Positions 1 through 6,786 of a stretch of DNA of 15,645 nucleotides are shown one piece after another (position 1 is the first letter of the stretch; each line of letters opens with the position of its first letter). Made by a program: the position numbers and the translations under genes. This stretch comes from an uncultured Collinsella sp. (lineage in GTDB: Bacteria; Actinomycetota; Coriobacteriia; Coriobacteriales; Coriobacteriaceae). The stretch is taken from the NCBI GenBank assembly GCA_900549185.1, contig URNM01000031.1:1-15645 (forward strand). The letters run 5' to 3'. The notes under the pieces are model-generated. The model had not been told where the DNA came from. It searched no databases and saw only the letters and a list, made by a program, of their open reading frames with translations.

Positions 1-24
1 CTCGGAGATGTGTATAAGAGACAG
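1..24. other. Residual Nextera (Tn5) sequencing adapter, not genomic
   Basis: The first 24 bases match the 3' part of the Nextera read-2 transposase adapter and finish with the 19-bp Tn5 mosaic end (AGATGTGTATAAGAGACAG). Genomic sequence therefore begins at 25. Reading frames on the plus strand that open at 8 and 10 start inside the adapter and give peptides beginning MCIRDR and MYKRQ, which is a technical artefact. This is library read-through retained by the assembler, not a natural transposon end. Confidence 0.97.
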
Positions 25-951
25 GCCGTACTGGGCGCCGGCGGGAACCGTCACCTTAACGACCTCGTCGGGCATAATGCCCTCGACCTCGATCTCGCAG
101 CCGAGCGCAGCCTGCGCAATCGAGATATCGCTCACCAGGTACAGGTCGTCACCGTTGCGCTTAAAGCGCTCATGGTCGGCAACGCGCACGTTGACAATCA
201 GGTCGCCCGAAGGCTCGCCGCGAAGGCCGGCCTCGCCAAAGCCGCTCACACGCAGCTGGCGACCGGTCGAAACGCCGGCGGGAATATCGATGTCGATCTT
301 TTCGTGCGAAGGCGTGCGGCCCTGGCCGTCACAGGTCTCGCAGGGATGATCGATGAGCGTGCCCTCGCCGTGGCAGTCGGGGCAAGGCGAAGAGGACTGG
401 ACCTGGCCCAAAAAAGAGCGCTGGACCGTGGTGACATAGCCCGTGCCGTGGCAGCGGCTGCACTGTTTTTCGGTCGCACCGTCAGCCTTGCCCGTACCGT
501 TGCAATCCTCACAGGGAGCAAGGCGGTCATAGCTGATCGTCTTTTTGCAGCCGAGCGCTGCCTCCTCGAGCGTCACCGAAAGCGAGATGGCCATGTCACG
601 TCCGCGACGACGCTCACGACGGCTGCGGGCGCCACCGCCGGCACCGCCGCCAAAGAACGACGAGAACAAGTCGTCCATGCCCATGCCACCAAAGATATCG
701 TTGATATCGACGTAGCCCGAACCACCAGGGCCGTCGGCGGTGCCGTAACGGTCGTAGTTAGCACGCTTCTGCTCGTCGGAAAGAACGGAATAGGCCTCGT
801 TGAGTTCCTTGAACTTGGCCTCGGCCTCGGGGTCGTCCGAAACATCCGGGTGTACGGTACGGGCCTTCTTTAGAAACGCGCGCTTAATCGTCCGCGCGTC
901 GGCATCCTTGTCGACGCCAAGCACCTCGTAGTAATCCCTATTTTCCGACAC
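25..951 (-). CDS. dnaJ: Chaperone protein DnaJ (Hsp40), 3' end missing
   Basis: This is a J-domain co-chaperone that stimulates the DnaK ATPase and delivers unfolded clients in the cytoplasm. I translated 309 residues before the contig end; DnaJ is usually about 370-390, so roughly 70 C-terminal residues are missing. The J domain covers about residues 5-70, beginning DYYEVLGV, with the HPD motif at 34-36. A Gly/Phe/Arg-rich linker follows (about 75-117). Four CxxCxGxG zinc repeats start at Cys147, Cys164, Cys190 and Cys204, and the first part of the substrate-binding C-terminal domain follows. The start is the GTG at 951, with the Shine-Dalgarno GGAAGGA (959-965) seven bases upstream; an ATG slightly further upstream is in another frame. 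It lies 81 nt behind a second J-domain gene, probably in the same operon. The domain order is complete as far as the sequence goes, so classical DnaJ is a firm call. The truncation is an assembly limit, not a mutation. Confidence 0.95.
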
Positions 952-972
952 GACCGAATCCTTCCGACTTTC

Positions 973-1001
973 ATTATTGTCACAGTGCGTCCTATACCCA
1001 A
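973..1001 (-). promoter_or_regulatory. Weak candidate promoter for the downstream dnaJ
   Basis: In the 81-nt gap between the two J-domain genes the minus strand carries TTGGGT (996-1001) and AATAAT (973-978) separated by 17 nt. These match 3 of 6 and 5 of 6 bases of the sigma-70 consensus. Transcription would start about 15 nt before the GTG start. The site may give dnaJ separate expression, but the -35 box is poor and I see no CIRCE or HAIR heat-shock operator nearby. Confidence 0.25.
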
Positions 1002-1032
1002 GCTGGGCCGACCGCAAACAGAGGGTTTGATG

Positions 1033-2136
1033 TTATTGCATTTGATACGGCGAAAGCATGGCCCGTTGCGAGCAGCTCGCGAACCAAACCGACACGAGCG
1101 CGAACATGAAGCCGTTGGCAAAACCGTTGGCAAACTGCATCGCGCCGCGCTTCCACCACAGCAGACTGCGATGAAGCACACCGTCCGAAAGCACCATGAA
1201 CAGGCCCATGGTAAACGGAATAAAGCACATCACGGCAAAGGCCGAGAACACGCCCGAGATGGCCGAGAGTACCAAAAACGGTGCCACGATGCCCATCAGG
1301 TAAAAACCGGTACGAGCTTTGCCTTCCAAGCGCTCGGCCTCAACATGGGCGCGGCCGACCAGGTCGCCGCCCGCGGCACCGTTGGTGCCAGCATGACCCA
1401 TGCCGCTAATGCGGACCTCGTCGCCATCGTGCGTGCCGGCAGGAAACTCAATCGTCTGCTCGGAGGTTACGCGAGTACGACCGCTGCCACCGCAATCAGG
1501 GCAGGGGTCGGCCACGACCTTACCGGAACCGCCGCACTCGGGGCAGACCGACTGGAACGTGCCCGCACCAAACAGGAAGGACAGGTCAACGTCGATGTGG
1601 CCGCGGCCACCGCAGCTCGGGCAGGTATGTGCATGCTCGGAGGAGACAGAACCCGAACCGCCGCAGTTGTTACAGGTATCGAAGCGCGTGTAGCGAACGG
1701 TCTTGCGGGTACCGCCCTTGGCCTCCTTGGCGTCGAGTTTGATATCGACGACCACGTTGGCGCCGTTCTCGGGATTATAGGCAGCCTGCCCACGACGCTG
1801 CTGGCCCCAAGCGCCGCCAAAAGGAAAGCCGCCCTCAAAGGGATTGCCATAACCCGCGCTACCGGCGTAGCCGCCACCATAGGGCGAAGCCGTAGGAGCG
1901 CCGGCGAAGGGGTTGCCCGAACGCATGGCGTCGTAGCGCGAACGCTTCTGCTCGTCCGAAAGCACGGCGTAGGCCTCGGAAACCTCTTTAAACTTTTCCT
2001 CGGCATCCGGCTCTTTGTTGACGTCCGGATGGAGCTTGCGGGCCTTTTGCTGGAAGGCCTTTTGAATATCACGCGAGGTGGCGTCCTTGGAGACACCCAG
2101 AATCTCGTAGTAATCTTTTTCGTTCATCGTCGCCAT
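1033..2136 (-). CDS. DnaJ-like J-domain zinc-finger protein with a C-terminal membrane domain
   Basis: This 367-residue protein has a canonical type-I DnaJ front half. The J domain lies at about 8-70 with HPD at 36-38. A Gly/Phe/Tyr-rich linker follows at about 74-118. Four CxxCxGxG zinc repeats have cysteine pairs at 155/158, 172/175, 198/201 and 212/215. The C-terminal domain begins normally (EFPAGTHDGDEVRISG, then GGDLVGR) but stops near residue 265. After a short basic stretch come strongly hydrophobic segments at about 278-297, 298-317 and 336-354, with the basic loop HRSLLWWKR between the second and third. This suggests a chaperone tethered to the cytoplasmic membrane with the J domain inside. 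The start is the ATG at 2136, nine bases after AGGAGG (2146-2151); an upstream in-frame extension and the ATG at 2127 fit the RBS less well. It sits between hemW (58-nt gap) and a classical dnaJ. I found no frameshift explaining the tail. Its function as a membrane J-protein is inferred. Confidence 0.9.
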   Translation of the reverse strand: MATMNEKDYYEILGVSKDATSRDIQKAFQQKARKLHPDVNKEPDAEEKFKEVSEAYAVLSDEQKRSRYDAMRSGNPFAGAPTASPYGGGYAGSAGYGNPFEGGFPFGGAWGQQRRGQAAYNPENGANVVVDIKLDAKEAKGGTRKTVRYTRFDTCNNCGGSGSVSSEHAHTCPSCGGRGHIDVDLSFLFGAGTFQSVCPECGGSGKVVADPCPDCGGSGRTRVTSEQTIEFPAGTHDGDEVRISGMGHAGTNGAAGGDLVGRAHVEAERLEGKARTGFYLMGIVAPFLVLSAISGVFSAFAVMCFIPFTMGLFMVLSDGVLHRSLLWWKRGAMQFANGFANGFMFALVSVWFASCSQRAMLSPYQMQ

Positions 2137-2194
2137 GCGCGGCAACCTCCTGCTCACAGCAGCGTATATATTCCGGTAATTCTACCCGAGCGGC

Positions 2195-3427
2195 CTAGGC
2201 TAGATCCCAAAACAGCTCGAACAGAACATTTCCATCGAGCCAGCCCAGGTGTGTCGGCGCCAGACGAGCTCGAACATGGCCCGCGAGGACGTCTGCCGAA
2301 GTGAAGGGTCCCTCATGGACCCCGAGCGTCTCGGGCACCCAGGTGGCAAGGCCCAACTCGAGCGCGCGATCGCAAGCAGCTGTCAGCTCGCCCGTTGGGA
2401 TGACGCAAGCCGTACGAACCAACTGGTCGGACGCAATACCACGCGTCATGCGACAAGCGAGCATCAGGTCTTCAGCCGCAGCCTCACGCTGCGACAGATA
2501 CTCGAAATCAAACGTCGTCGCGGCATCGTCACGTTGCACCAGTCGCACGCGGTACGCATCGCCGCGAGCAGACACGCCGGGAAACAGCCCGGCCAAGCGA
2601 TCAAAATCCTCGGCGTCGAGCATACCGGCGGCAGAGCGACCCAGGCCCAAATAGCCCTGGCCGGTCCAGTAGGCAATGTTATGGGCGCACTCATGGCCGT
2701 CGAGCGCGTAGCTCGCCACCTCATACGGGTGATAGCCAGCGGCACCCAGGAGCTCGCGTGCCACGTCCATGCACGAAGCTTGAAAATCCTCATCAGGCTC
2801 GAGCGACTCGTCGCGGCACGCCATGCGATAGAGGGGCGTCCCCTCCTCGAGCGTGAGCGGGTAAACCGACACATGATGCGGAGCCGCCGCCAGCACGCCA
2901 TCGAGCGTGCGCTTCCAACTCACTGCGGTCTGCCCGGGAAGTCCACACATAAGGTCGCACGACACGTCAAGCCCAGCGTTCTTGACCATCGCGATAGCGG
3001 CGAGCGCCCGATCGGCATCGTGAATACGGCCGATGGCGGTAAGTTCGGTGTTATCGAGCGTTTGCACGCCCAGAGAGACGCGTGTGACACCAACCTTGGC
3101 AAGCGCAGCGGCAAGCTCGGCGGTCAGCGACTCGGGATTGGCCTCGCAGGTAAACTCAACGGGGGCGCACCACGCACGAATACGCCGCGCCAGCTCCACC
3201 AGACGCTCCCCCGCCAGCGACGGCGTGCCGCCGCCAACATAGACGGTGCGAATCTGATCGAGGGCCCCGGCCTTGCCAAAAGCATCGAGGCGCGCGTACA
3301 ACTGCTCAAAATAGGCATCGAGCGCAGCACCAAGCTCGCAAGGAGCGAAACTGCGCGAATCAAAGTCGCAGTAGCGGCACTTTTGGGCACAGAACGGCAC
3401 GTGCGCATACAGCGCGGTAACGGCCAC
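2195..3427 (-). CDS. hemW: HemW, radical SAM heme chaperone (oxygen-independent coproporphyrinogen oxidase-like)
   Basis: This 410-residue radical SAM protein belongs to the HemW family. HemW proteins bind heme and a 4Fe-4S cluster and are thought to insert heme into respiratory enzymes. They were long misannotated as coproporphyrinogen III oxidase (HemN). The cluster motif CAQKCRYC is at 13-20 (Cys13, Cys17, Cys20) after the typical AHVPF lead-in, and the SAM-binding GGGTPS is at 65-70. The family signature HNIAYW, followed by GYLGLG, is present further on, and a HemW C-terminal domain follows. It is slightly longer than E. coli HemW (about 380). The start is GTG at 3427, with GGAGG at 3435-3439 seven bases upstream inside the end of the dus gene; the two genes are 2 nt apart, suggesting translational coupling. 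HemW commonly lies next to lepA and the dnaJ region, which supports the call. Confidence 0.95.
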   Translation of the reverse strand: MAVTALYAHVPFCAQKCRYCDFDSRSFAPCELGAALDAYFEQLYARLDAFGKAGALDQIRTVYVGGGTPSLAGERLVELARRIRAWCAPVEFTCEANPESLTAELAAALAKVGVTRVSLGVQTLDNTELTAIGRIHDADRALAAIAMVKNAGLDVSCDLMCGLPGQTAVSWKRTLDGVLAAAPHHVSVYPLTLEEGTPLYRMACRDESLEPDEDFQASCMDVARELLGAAGYHPYEVASYALDGHECAHNIAYWTGQGYLGLGRSAAGMLDAEDFDRLAGLFPGVSARGDAYRVRLVQRDDAATTFDFEYLSQREAAAEDLMLACRMTRGIASDQLVRTACVIPTGELTAACDRALELGLATWVPETLGVHEGPFTSADVLAGHVRARLAPTHLGWLDGNVLFELFWDLA

Positions 3428-3429
3428 CC

Positions 3430-4473
3430 TTAAGCCTCCAGCGGATGAGGTGGCACCGATTCGCCGGCGGCAAGGACAGCCTCGCAGGCCACCACATCGC
3501 GCTCGATCTCATCGACCAGCGCCATGAACTCCTCATACGTGGAGCAGCGCACCACATGGGCACGCCAAGCTGCAGCATGGGGCATGCCTTTTAAGTACCA
3601 GCTTGCGTACGTGCGGGCACGCGACATGAGCGGCAGGAGCTCATGCGTCAGCGTTAGGTGCTCACGCAGGGCGTCTAGGCGCTCGACGGAGCTGCGCGCC
3701 GGCACCGGCGTGCCATCGAGCGCAAGGGCGCGAGCATCACCAAAGACCCAGGGGTTGCCATAGATGCCGCGCGCGATAAACACCGCGCTGGCACCCGAGT
3801 CGCGCAGATGCTCCGCGGCATCCTCGGCGCAGAACACATCGCCCGAACCGATCACGGGAATCTCGACAGCGTCGGCAACCTCATCGACGACAGACCAATC
3901 GGCCTGCCCCGTATAGAGCTGCGTGGCACAACGACCGTGCACGGCAACTGCGGAGGCGCCCGCCCCTTCGAGCATCTGGGCAAACGTTGCGGCGTTGCGG
4001 TCCTCGGCATAAAAGCCCTTGCGGATCTTTACGGTCACGGGCACATGCGCCGCGCCCACCGCCGCCTCGACGATCTTCTCGGCCAAATCGGGCGTGCGCA
4101 TAAGGGCAGAGCCCTCGCCCTTGGTGACAACCTTTCGGGCAGGACAGGCCATGTTGATATCGATGAGCGACAGGCGATCGCCCACACGCTCCTCGACGGC
4201 GGCGACGGCACTCGCAAACTGATCGGGCTTGGAGCCAAAGAGCTGCACGCAAATCTGCTGCTCCTCGTCGGCCGGCAGTACCAGACGCCACGTTTTGTTG
4301 CTGGCATAGGCAAGGCCCGCCACGCTCACCATCTCGCTGTAGGCAAGGTTGGCACCGCGGCGGCGACACATGATGCGGTAGGCGGGGTCGGTCACGCCCG
4401 CCATGGGAGCCATAAGGAACGGCTGCTCGGCATAGGCGCCCAGCAGCCGCTTGCTGTATTCGGAAAGCGCCAT
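3430..4473 (-). CDS. dusB: tRNA-dihydrouridine synthase (DusB-like)
   Basis: This 347-residue flavoenzyme reduces uridine to dihydrouridine in the tRNA D-loop using FMN and NADPH. The N-terminal TIM barrel starts with FLMAPMAGVTDPAYR (19-33), the usual FMN-binding opening. The catalytic cysteine is Cys110 in NMACPARKV. KIRKGF carries the next conserved lysine/arginine cluster, and the barrel closes with IPVIGSGDVF and ARGIYGNPW. The C-terminal tRNA-recognition helices contain RTYASWYLKGMPHAA. The length is normal for the family. The start codon ATG lies 4 nt after the lepA stop, and the hemW start is 2 nt beyond its own stop, so it is the middle gene of a tight lepA-dus-hemW unit. The Dus family is certain; assignment to the DusB subfamily is by overall resemblance and length only. 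Confidence 0.93.
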   Translation of the reverse strand: MALSEYSKRLLGAYAEQPFLMAPMAGVTDPAYRIMCRRRGANLAYSEMVSVAGLAYASNKTWRLVLPADEEQQICVQLFGSKPDQFASAVAAVEERVGDRLSLIDINMACPARKVVTKGEGSALMRTPDLAEKIVEAAVGAAHVPVTVKIRKGFYAEDRNAATFAQMLEGAGASAVAVHGRCATQLYTGQADWSVVDEVADAVEIPVIGSGDVFCAEDAAEHLRDSGASAVFIARGIYGNPWVFGDARALALDGTPVPARSSVERLDALREHLTLTHELLPLMSRARTYASWYLKGMPHAAAWRAHVVRCSTYEEFMALVDEIERDVVACEAVLAAGESVPPHPLEA

Positions 4474-4477
4474 AGAC

Positions 4478-6289
4478 CTACTCGTCCACCTTGAGGATCG
4501 CCATAAAGGCCTCCTGCGGGACCTCGACCGATCCGATGGCCTTCATGCGCTTCTTGCCCTCTTTCTGCTTCTCGAGCAGCTTGCGCTTACGCGAGATATC
4601 GCCGCCGTAGCACTTGGCAAGAACGTCCTTGCGACGCGCTTTGACGGTGGAACGGGCGATGATCTTGTTACCGATAGCACCCTGGATGGGCACCTCGAAC
4701 AGCTGACGCGGAATAATCTCCTTGAGCTTGTCGCATAGGCCGCGGGCAAGACCGTAGGCCTTGTCCTTGTGGACGATAAAAGACAGCGCGTCCACCTCGT
4801 CGCCCGAAAGCAAGATATCAAGCTTCACGAGCTCGGAGGGACGATACTCGTTGAACTCGTAGTCGAGCGAGGCATAGCCCTTGGTACGGCTCTTGAGCTG
4901 GTCAAAGAAGTCCAAAATGAGCTCGGCAAGCGGCATATCGAAGCGCATCTCGACCGATTTGCTCGTGAGATGGATCATGTCGGTCGTCACGCCGCGGTGC
5001 TCGATGGCGAGCTGCATGACGGCACCCGTATACTCGGGCGGACAGATGATCTTGGCCTTGAGGTAGGGTTCCTCGATACGCTCGATACGTGTGGCCTCGG
5101 GCAGGTCCTGCGGGCTGCGGACATCGATCATCTCGCCATCGGTCTTGTACACGTGATAGTCGACCGAAGGACTCGTGGCAATGAGGTCCAGATTGAACTC
5201 GCGCTCCAGGCGTTCCTTAACGACCTCCATATGCAGCAGGCCCAGGAAGCCCACGCGGAAGCCAAAGCCGAGCGCCACCGAGGTCTCGGGCTCCCACACC
5301 AACGACGGGTCGTTGACGTGTAGCTTATCGAGCGCGTCACGCAGGTTCTCGTAGTCCTTGTTATCGATCGGGAACAGGCCCGTATAAACCATGGGCTTGG
5401 CCTCGCGGTAGCCGGGAAGCGGCTCGGGGCAGGGATTCGACGCCCACGTGAGGGTATCGCCCACGCGAACGGCCTCGGGGTCCTTCAGGCCCGTGACCAC
5501 GTATCCGACCTCGCCGACCGTGAGCGCGTCGACCGGGGTCTCGGCGGGACGCTTGACGCCCACGCCATCGACCAAAAAGTCGCCCTTTGCCTGCATCATG
5601 CGCAGGGTATCGCCCTTTTTGATGGAACCGTCAAAGACGCGGACCGTGGCGACGACGCCACGATACTCGTCGAAGTATGAATCCAGAATGAGTGCCTTGA
5701 GCGGCGCGTTCGCATCGCCCTTGGGCGGAGAGATCAAAAAGACAATGGACTCCAGCAGATCGTGGATGCCCTCGCCGGTCTTGCCCGAGACACACACGGC
5801 ATCATCGGCAGGGATCGCCAGGTCATCCTCGATCTCGGTCTTAACCTCGTCGGGATGAGCCGAGGGCAGGTCGATCTTGTTGATGGCCGGCACAATGTCC
5901 AGATTGGCGTTCATGGCGAGCGTCGCGTTAGAGACGGTCTGCGCCTCGACGCCCTGCGTGGCGTCGACAACGAGCACCGCGCCCTCACAGGCTGCCAGCG
6001 AGCGCGAAACCTCATAGGTAAAGTCCACGTGGCCCGGCGTATCGATCAGATTGAACTGATACGTCTCGCCATCGTCGGCGTCATAGGACACGCGAACGGC
6101 ATTGGACTTGATCGTGATGCCGCGCTCGCGCTCGATATCCATGGTGTCGAGCAGCTGCGACTCCATGTCGCGCTCGTCGACGGTATGGGTGAGCTCGAGA
6201 ATGCGGTCACTGATCGTGGACTTGCCATGGTCGATGTGCGCAACAATCGAGAAGTTGCGGATGTGGGAAATGTCAATTGAAGTATTCAT
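4478..6289 (-). CDS. lepA: Elongation factor 4 (LepA), ribosome-associated GTPase
   Basis: This 603-residue translational GTPase acts on ribosomes, with proposed roles in back-translocation or in initiation and ribosome assembly. The GTPase motifs are all present: G1 AHIDHGKST (17-25), G2 RGIT (56-59), G3 DTPGH (83-87), G4 NKID (137-140) and G5 SGK (168-170), where SAK is usual. The EF-G-like domains follow, then the LepA-specific C-terminal domain ending in KKRMKAIGSVEVPQEAF. The length matches the family (about 600). I chose the ATG at 6289 because it gives the standard N-terminus. A TTG at 6316 is in frame, but it lies on the U-tract of the rpsT terminator and would add nine unconserved residues. 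No strong Shine-Dalgarno is visible before the ATG. TAAGAT lies just upstream, so initiation from a very short or leaderless transcript is possible. Confidence 0.97.
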   Translation of the reverse strand: MNTSIDISHIRNFSIVAHIDHGKSTISDRILELTHTVDERDMESQLLDTMDIERERGITIKSNAVRVSYDADDGETYQFNLIDTPGHVDFTYEVSRSLAACEGAVLVVDATQGVEAQTVSNATLAMNANLDIVPAINKIDLPSAHPDEVKTEIEDDLAIPADDAVCVSGKTGEGIHDLLESIVFLISPPKGDANAPLKALILDSYFDEYRGVVATVRVFDGSIKKGDTLRMMQAKGDFLVDGVGVKRPAETPVDALTVGEVGYVVTGLKDPEAVRVGDTLTWASNPCPEPLPGYREAKPMVYTGLFPIDNKDYENLRDALDKLHVNDPSLVWEPETSVALGFGFRVGFLGLLHMEVVKERLEREFNLDLIATSPSVDYHVYKTDGEMIDVRSPQDLPEATRIERIEEPYLKAKIICPPEYTGAVMQLAIEHRGVTTDMIHLTSKSVEMRFDMPLAELILDFFDQLKSRTKGYASLDYEFNEYRPSELVKLDILLSGDEVDALSFIVHKDKAYGLARGLCDKLKEIIPRQLFEVPIQGAIGNKIIARSTVKARRKDVLAKCYGGDISRKRKLLEKQKEGKKRMKAIGSVEVPQEAFMAILKVDE

Positions 6290-6314
6290 GCGGACTATCT
6301 TACCCGAGCGGTAC

Positions 6315-6352
6315 AAAAAAATGGAGCCTGTTCCATAAAACAGGCTCCATTT
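6315..6352 (-). terminator. Rho-independent terminator of rpsT
   Basis: A perfect 14-bp inverted repeat (6319-6332 with 6339-6352) encloses a 6-nt loop. On the minus strand it is followed by six T residues (6315-6320). The core arm is ATGGAGCCTGTT. The hairpin starts 34 nt after the rpsT stop and finishes 25 nt before the lepA ATG. It is the strongest terminator in the window. Confidence 0.92.
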
Positions 6353-6386
6353 ATGCGCGTAATCTGTGTGGTGTGAAATTTACAAC

Positions 6387-6653
6387 TTAAGCGTTGATGC
6401 TGTTCACGAGCTTGGCAAGACCGGACTTGCGGTTGGAAGCCTGGTTCTTGTGGATAACATGCTTGGCGGCAGCCATGTCGAGACGCTTGGTGACGGTCTT
6501 GAGGGCAGCCTGGGCCTTCTCGGCGTCGCCCTCGGCGACGGCGGACTGGACGTGCTTGGTTAGCGTCTTGAGCTCGGACTTGACAGCCTTGTTACGCATG
6601 CGAGCTGCCTCATTGGTGCGGATACGCTTCTTCTGAGACTTGATGTTTGCCAC
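6387..6653 (-). CDS. rpsT: Small ribosomal subunit protein bS20
   Basis: This 88-residue, highly basic, largely helical protein binds 16S rRNA early in 30S assembly. The N-terminus ANIKSQKKRIRTNE and the later HVIHKNQASNRKSGLAK are typical of bS20, and the length is normal. The start is GTG at 6653 (product MANIKSQ...), with AAAGGA (6663-6668) nine bases upstream. Reading further upstream in frame gives an unconserved extension. It is a monocistronic unit: an extended -10 promoter lies upstream, a structured leader intervenes, and a strong terminator follows. bS20 autoregulates its own translation in E. coli; the leader here could serve a similar purpose, but that is inference. Confidence 0.97.
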   Translation of the reverse strand: MANIKSQKKRIRTNEAARMRNKAVKSELKTLTKHVQSAVAEGDAEKAQAALKTVTKRLDMAAAKHVIHKNQASNRKSGLAKLVNSINA

Positions 6654-6680
6654 TTCTGGAGTTCCTTTCGAGTTCCTTGC

Positions 6681-6718
6681 AAAAAATGTATGACACCTCT
6701 GAGACACGGTGAGGTCAT
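6681..6718 (-). promoter_or_regulatory. Possible attenuator-like hairpin in the rpsT leader
   Basis: On the minus strand ATGA-CCTC (6711-6718) pairs with GAGG-TCAT (6690-6699) around an 11-nt loop and a 2-nt bulge. After a 3-nt spacer comes a run of six T residues (6681-6686). This resembles a weak intrinsic terminator within the 5' leader, between the promoter and the ribosome-binding site of rpsT. A chance structure is possible because the stem is short and bulged. Confidence 0.35.
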
Positions 6719-6728
6719 GCAAGCGCCT

Positions 6729-6737
6729 ACTATAGCA
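6729..6737 (-). promoter_or_regulatory. Extended -10 promoter of rpsT
   Basis: The minus strand reads TGCTATAGT, a TGn extended -10 element with five of six bases of TATAAT. It lies about 76 nt before the rpsT GTG. No good -35 box stands at 16-18 nt: the position holds TATCCC. A perfect TTGACA exists at 6767-6772, but it is 32 nt away, too far to act with this -10. The element also explains how rpsT escapes dependence on the holA transcript. Confidence 0.5.
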
Positions 6738-6786
6738 CGCTCCCCCTCAAAGGGATAGAACGAATTTGTCAAATAGGCAGGTATCA

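Noticed and set aside
1..24. Natural Tn5 or IS50 end
   Set aside because: The sequence is the engineered mosaic end joined to Illumina adapter, with a matching adapter and index at the other contig end.
168..170. LepA G5 motif SGK instead of SAK (residues 168-170 of the LepA protein, not bases) as a functional defect
   Set aside because: A small conservative change in an otherwise complete GTPase; not enough to suggest altered function.
1033..1365. Frameshift or assembly error as the cause of the membrane tail in the DnaJ-like protein
   Set aside because: The two other minus-strand frames contain stops near the junction and no DnaJ C-terminal sequence, and the tail has a coherent hydrophobic and charge pattern. 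Raw reads would still be needed to exclude a larger misassembly.
985..2304. A 439-codon open frame on the plus strand opposite the DnaJ-like gene, and similar long plus-strand frames at 2249-3433 and 11190-12671
   Set aside because: They are antisense to genes with clear conserved motifs, show no recognisable domain and no proper ribosome-binding context. Long antisense frames are expected in GC-rich coding DNA.
2195..3427. Oxygen-independent coproporphyrinogen III oxidase (HemN)
   Set aside because: The HNIAYW and GYLGLG motifs, its size and the location beside lepA and dnaJ fit HemW, the heme chaperone, better than HemN.
6287..6316. Upstream TTG start for lepA, adding nine residues
   Set aside because: The codon sits on the U-tract of the rpsT terminator and the added residues are not typical of LepA; the ATG at 6289 gives the standard N-terminus.
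6767..6772. Perfect TTGACA between holA and rpsT as a -35 box
   Set aside because: The only good -10 (TATAGT) is 32 nt away, and nothing TATAAT-like lies 15-19 nt downstream of TTGACA.
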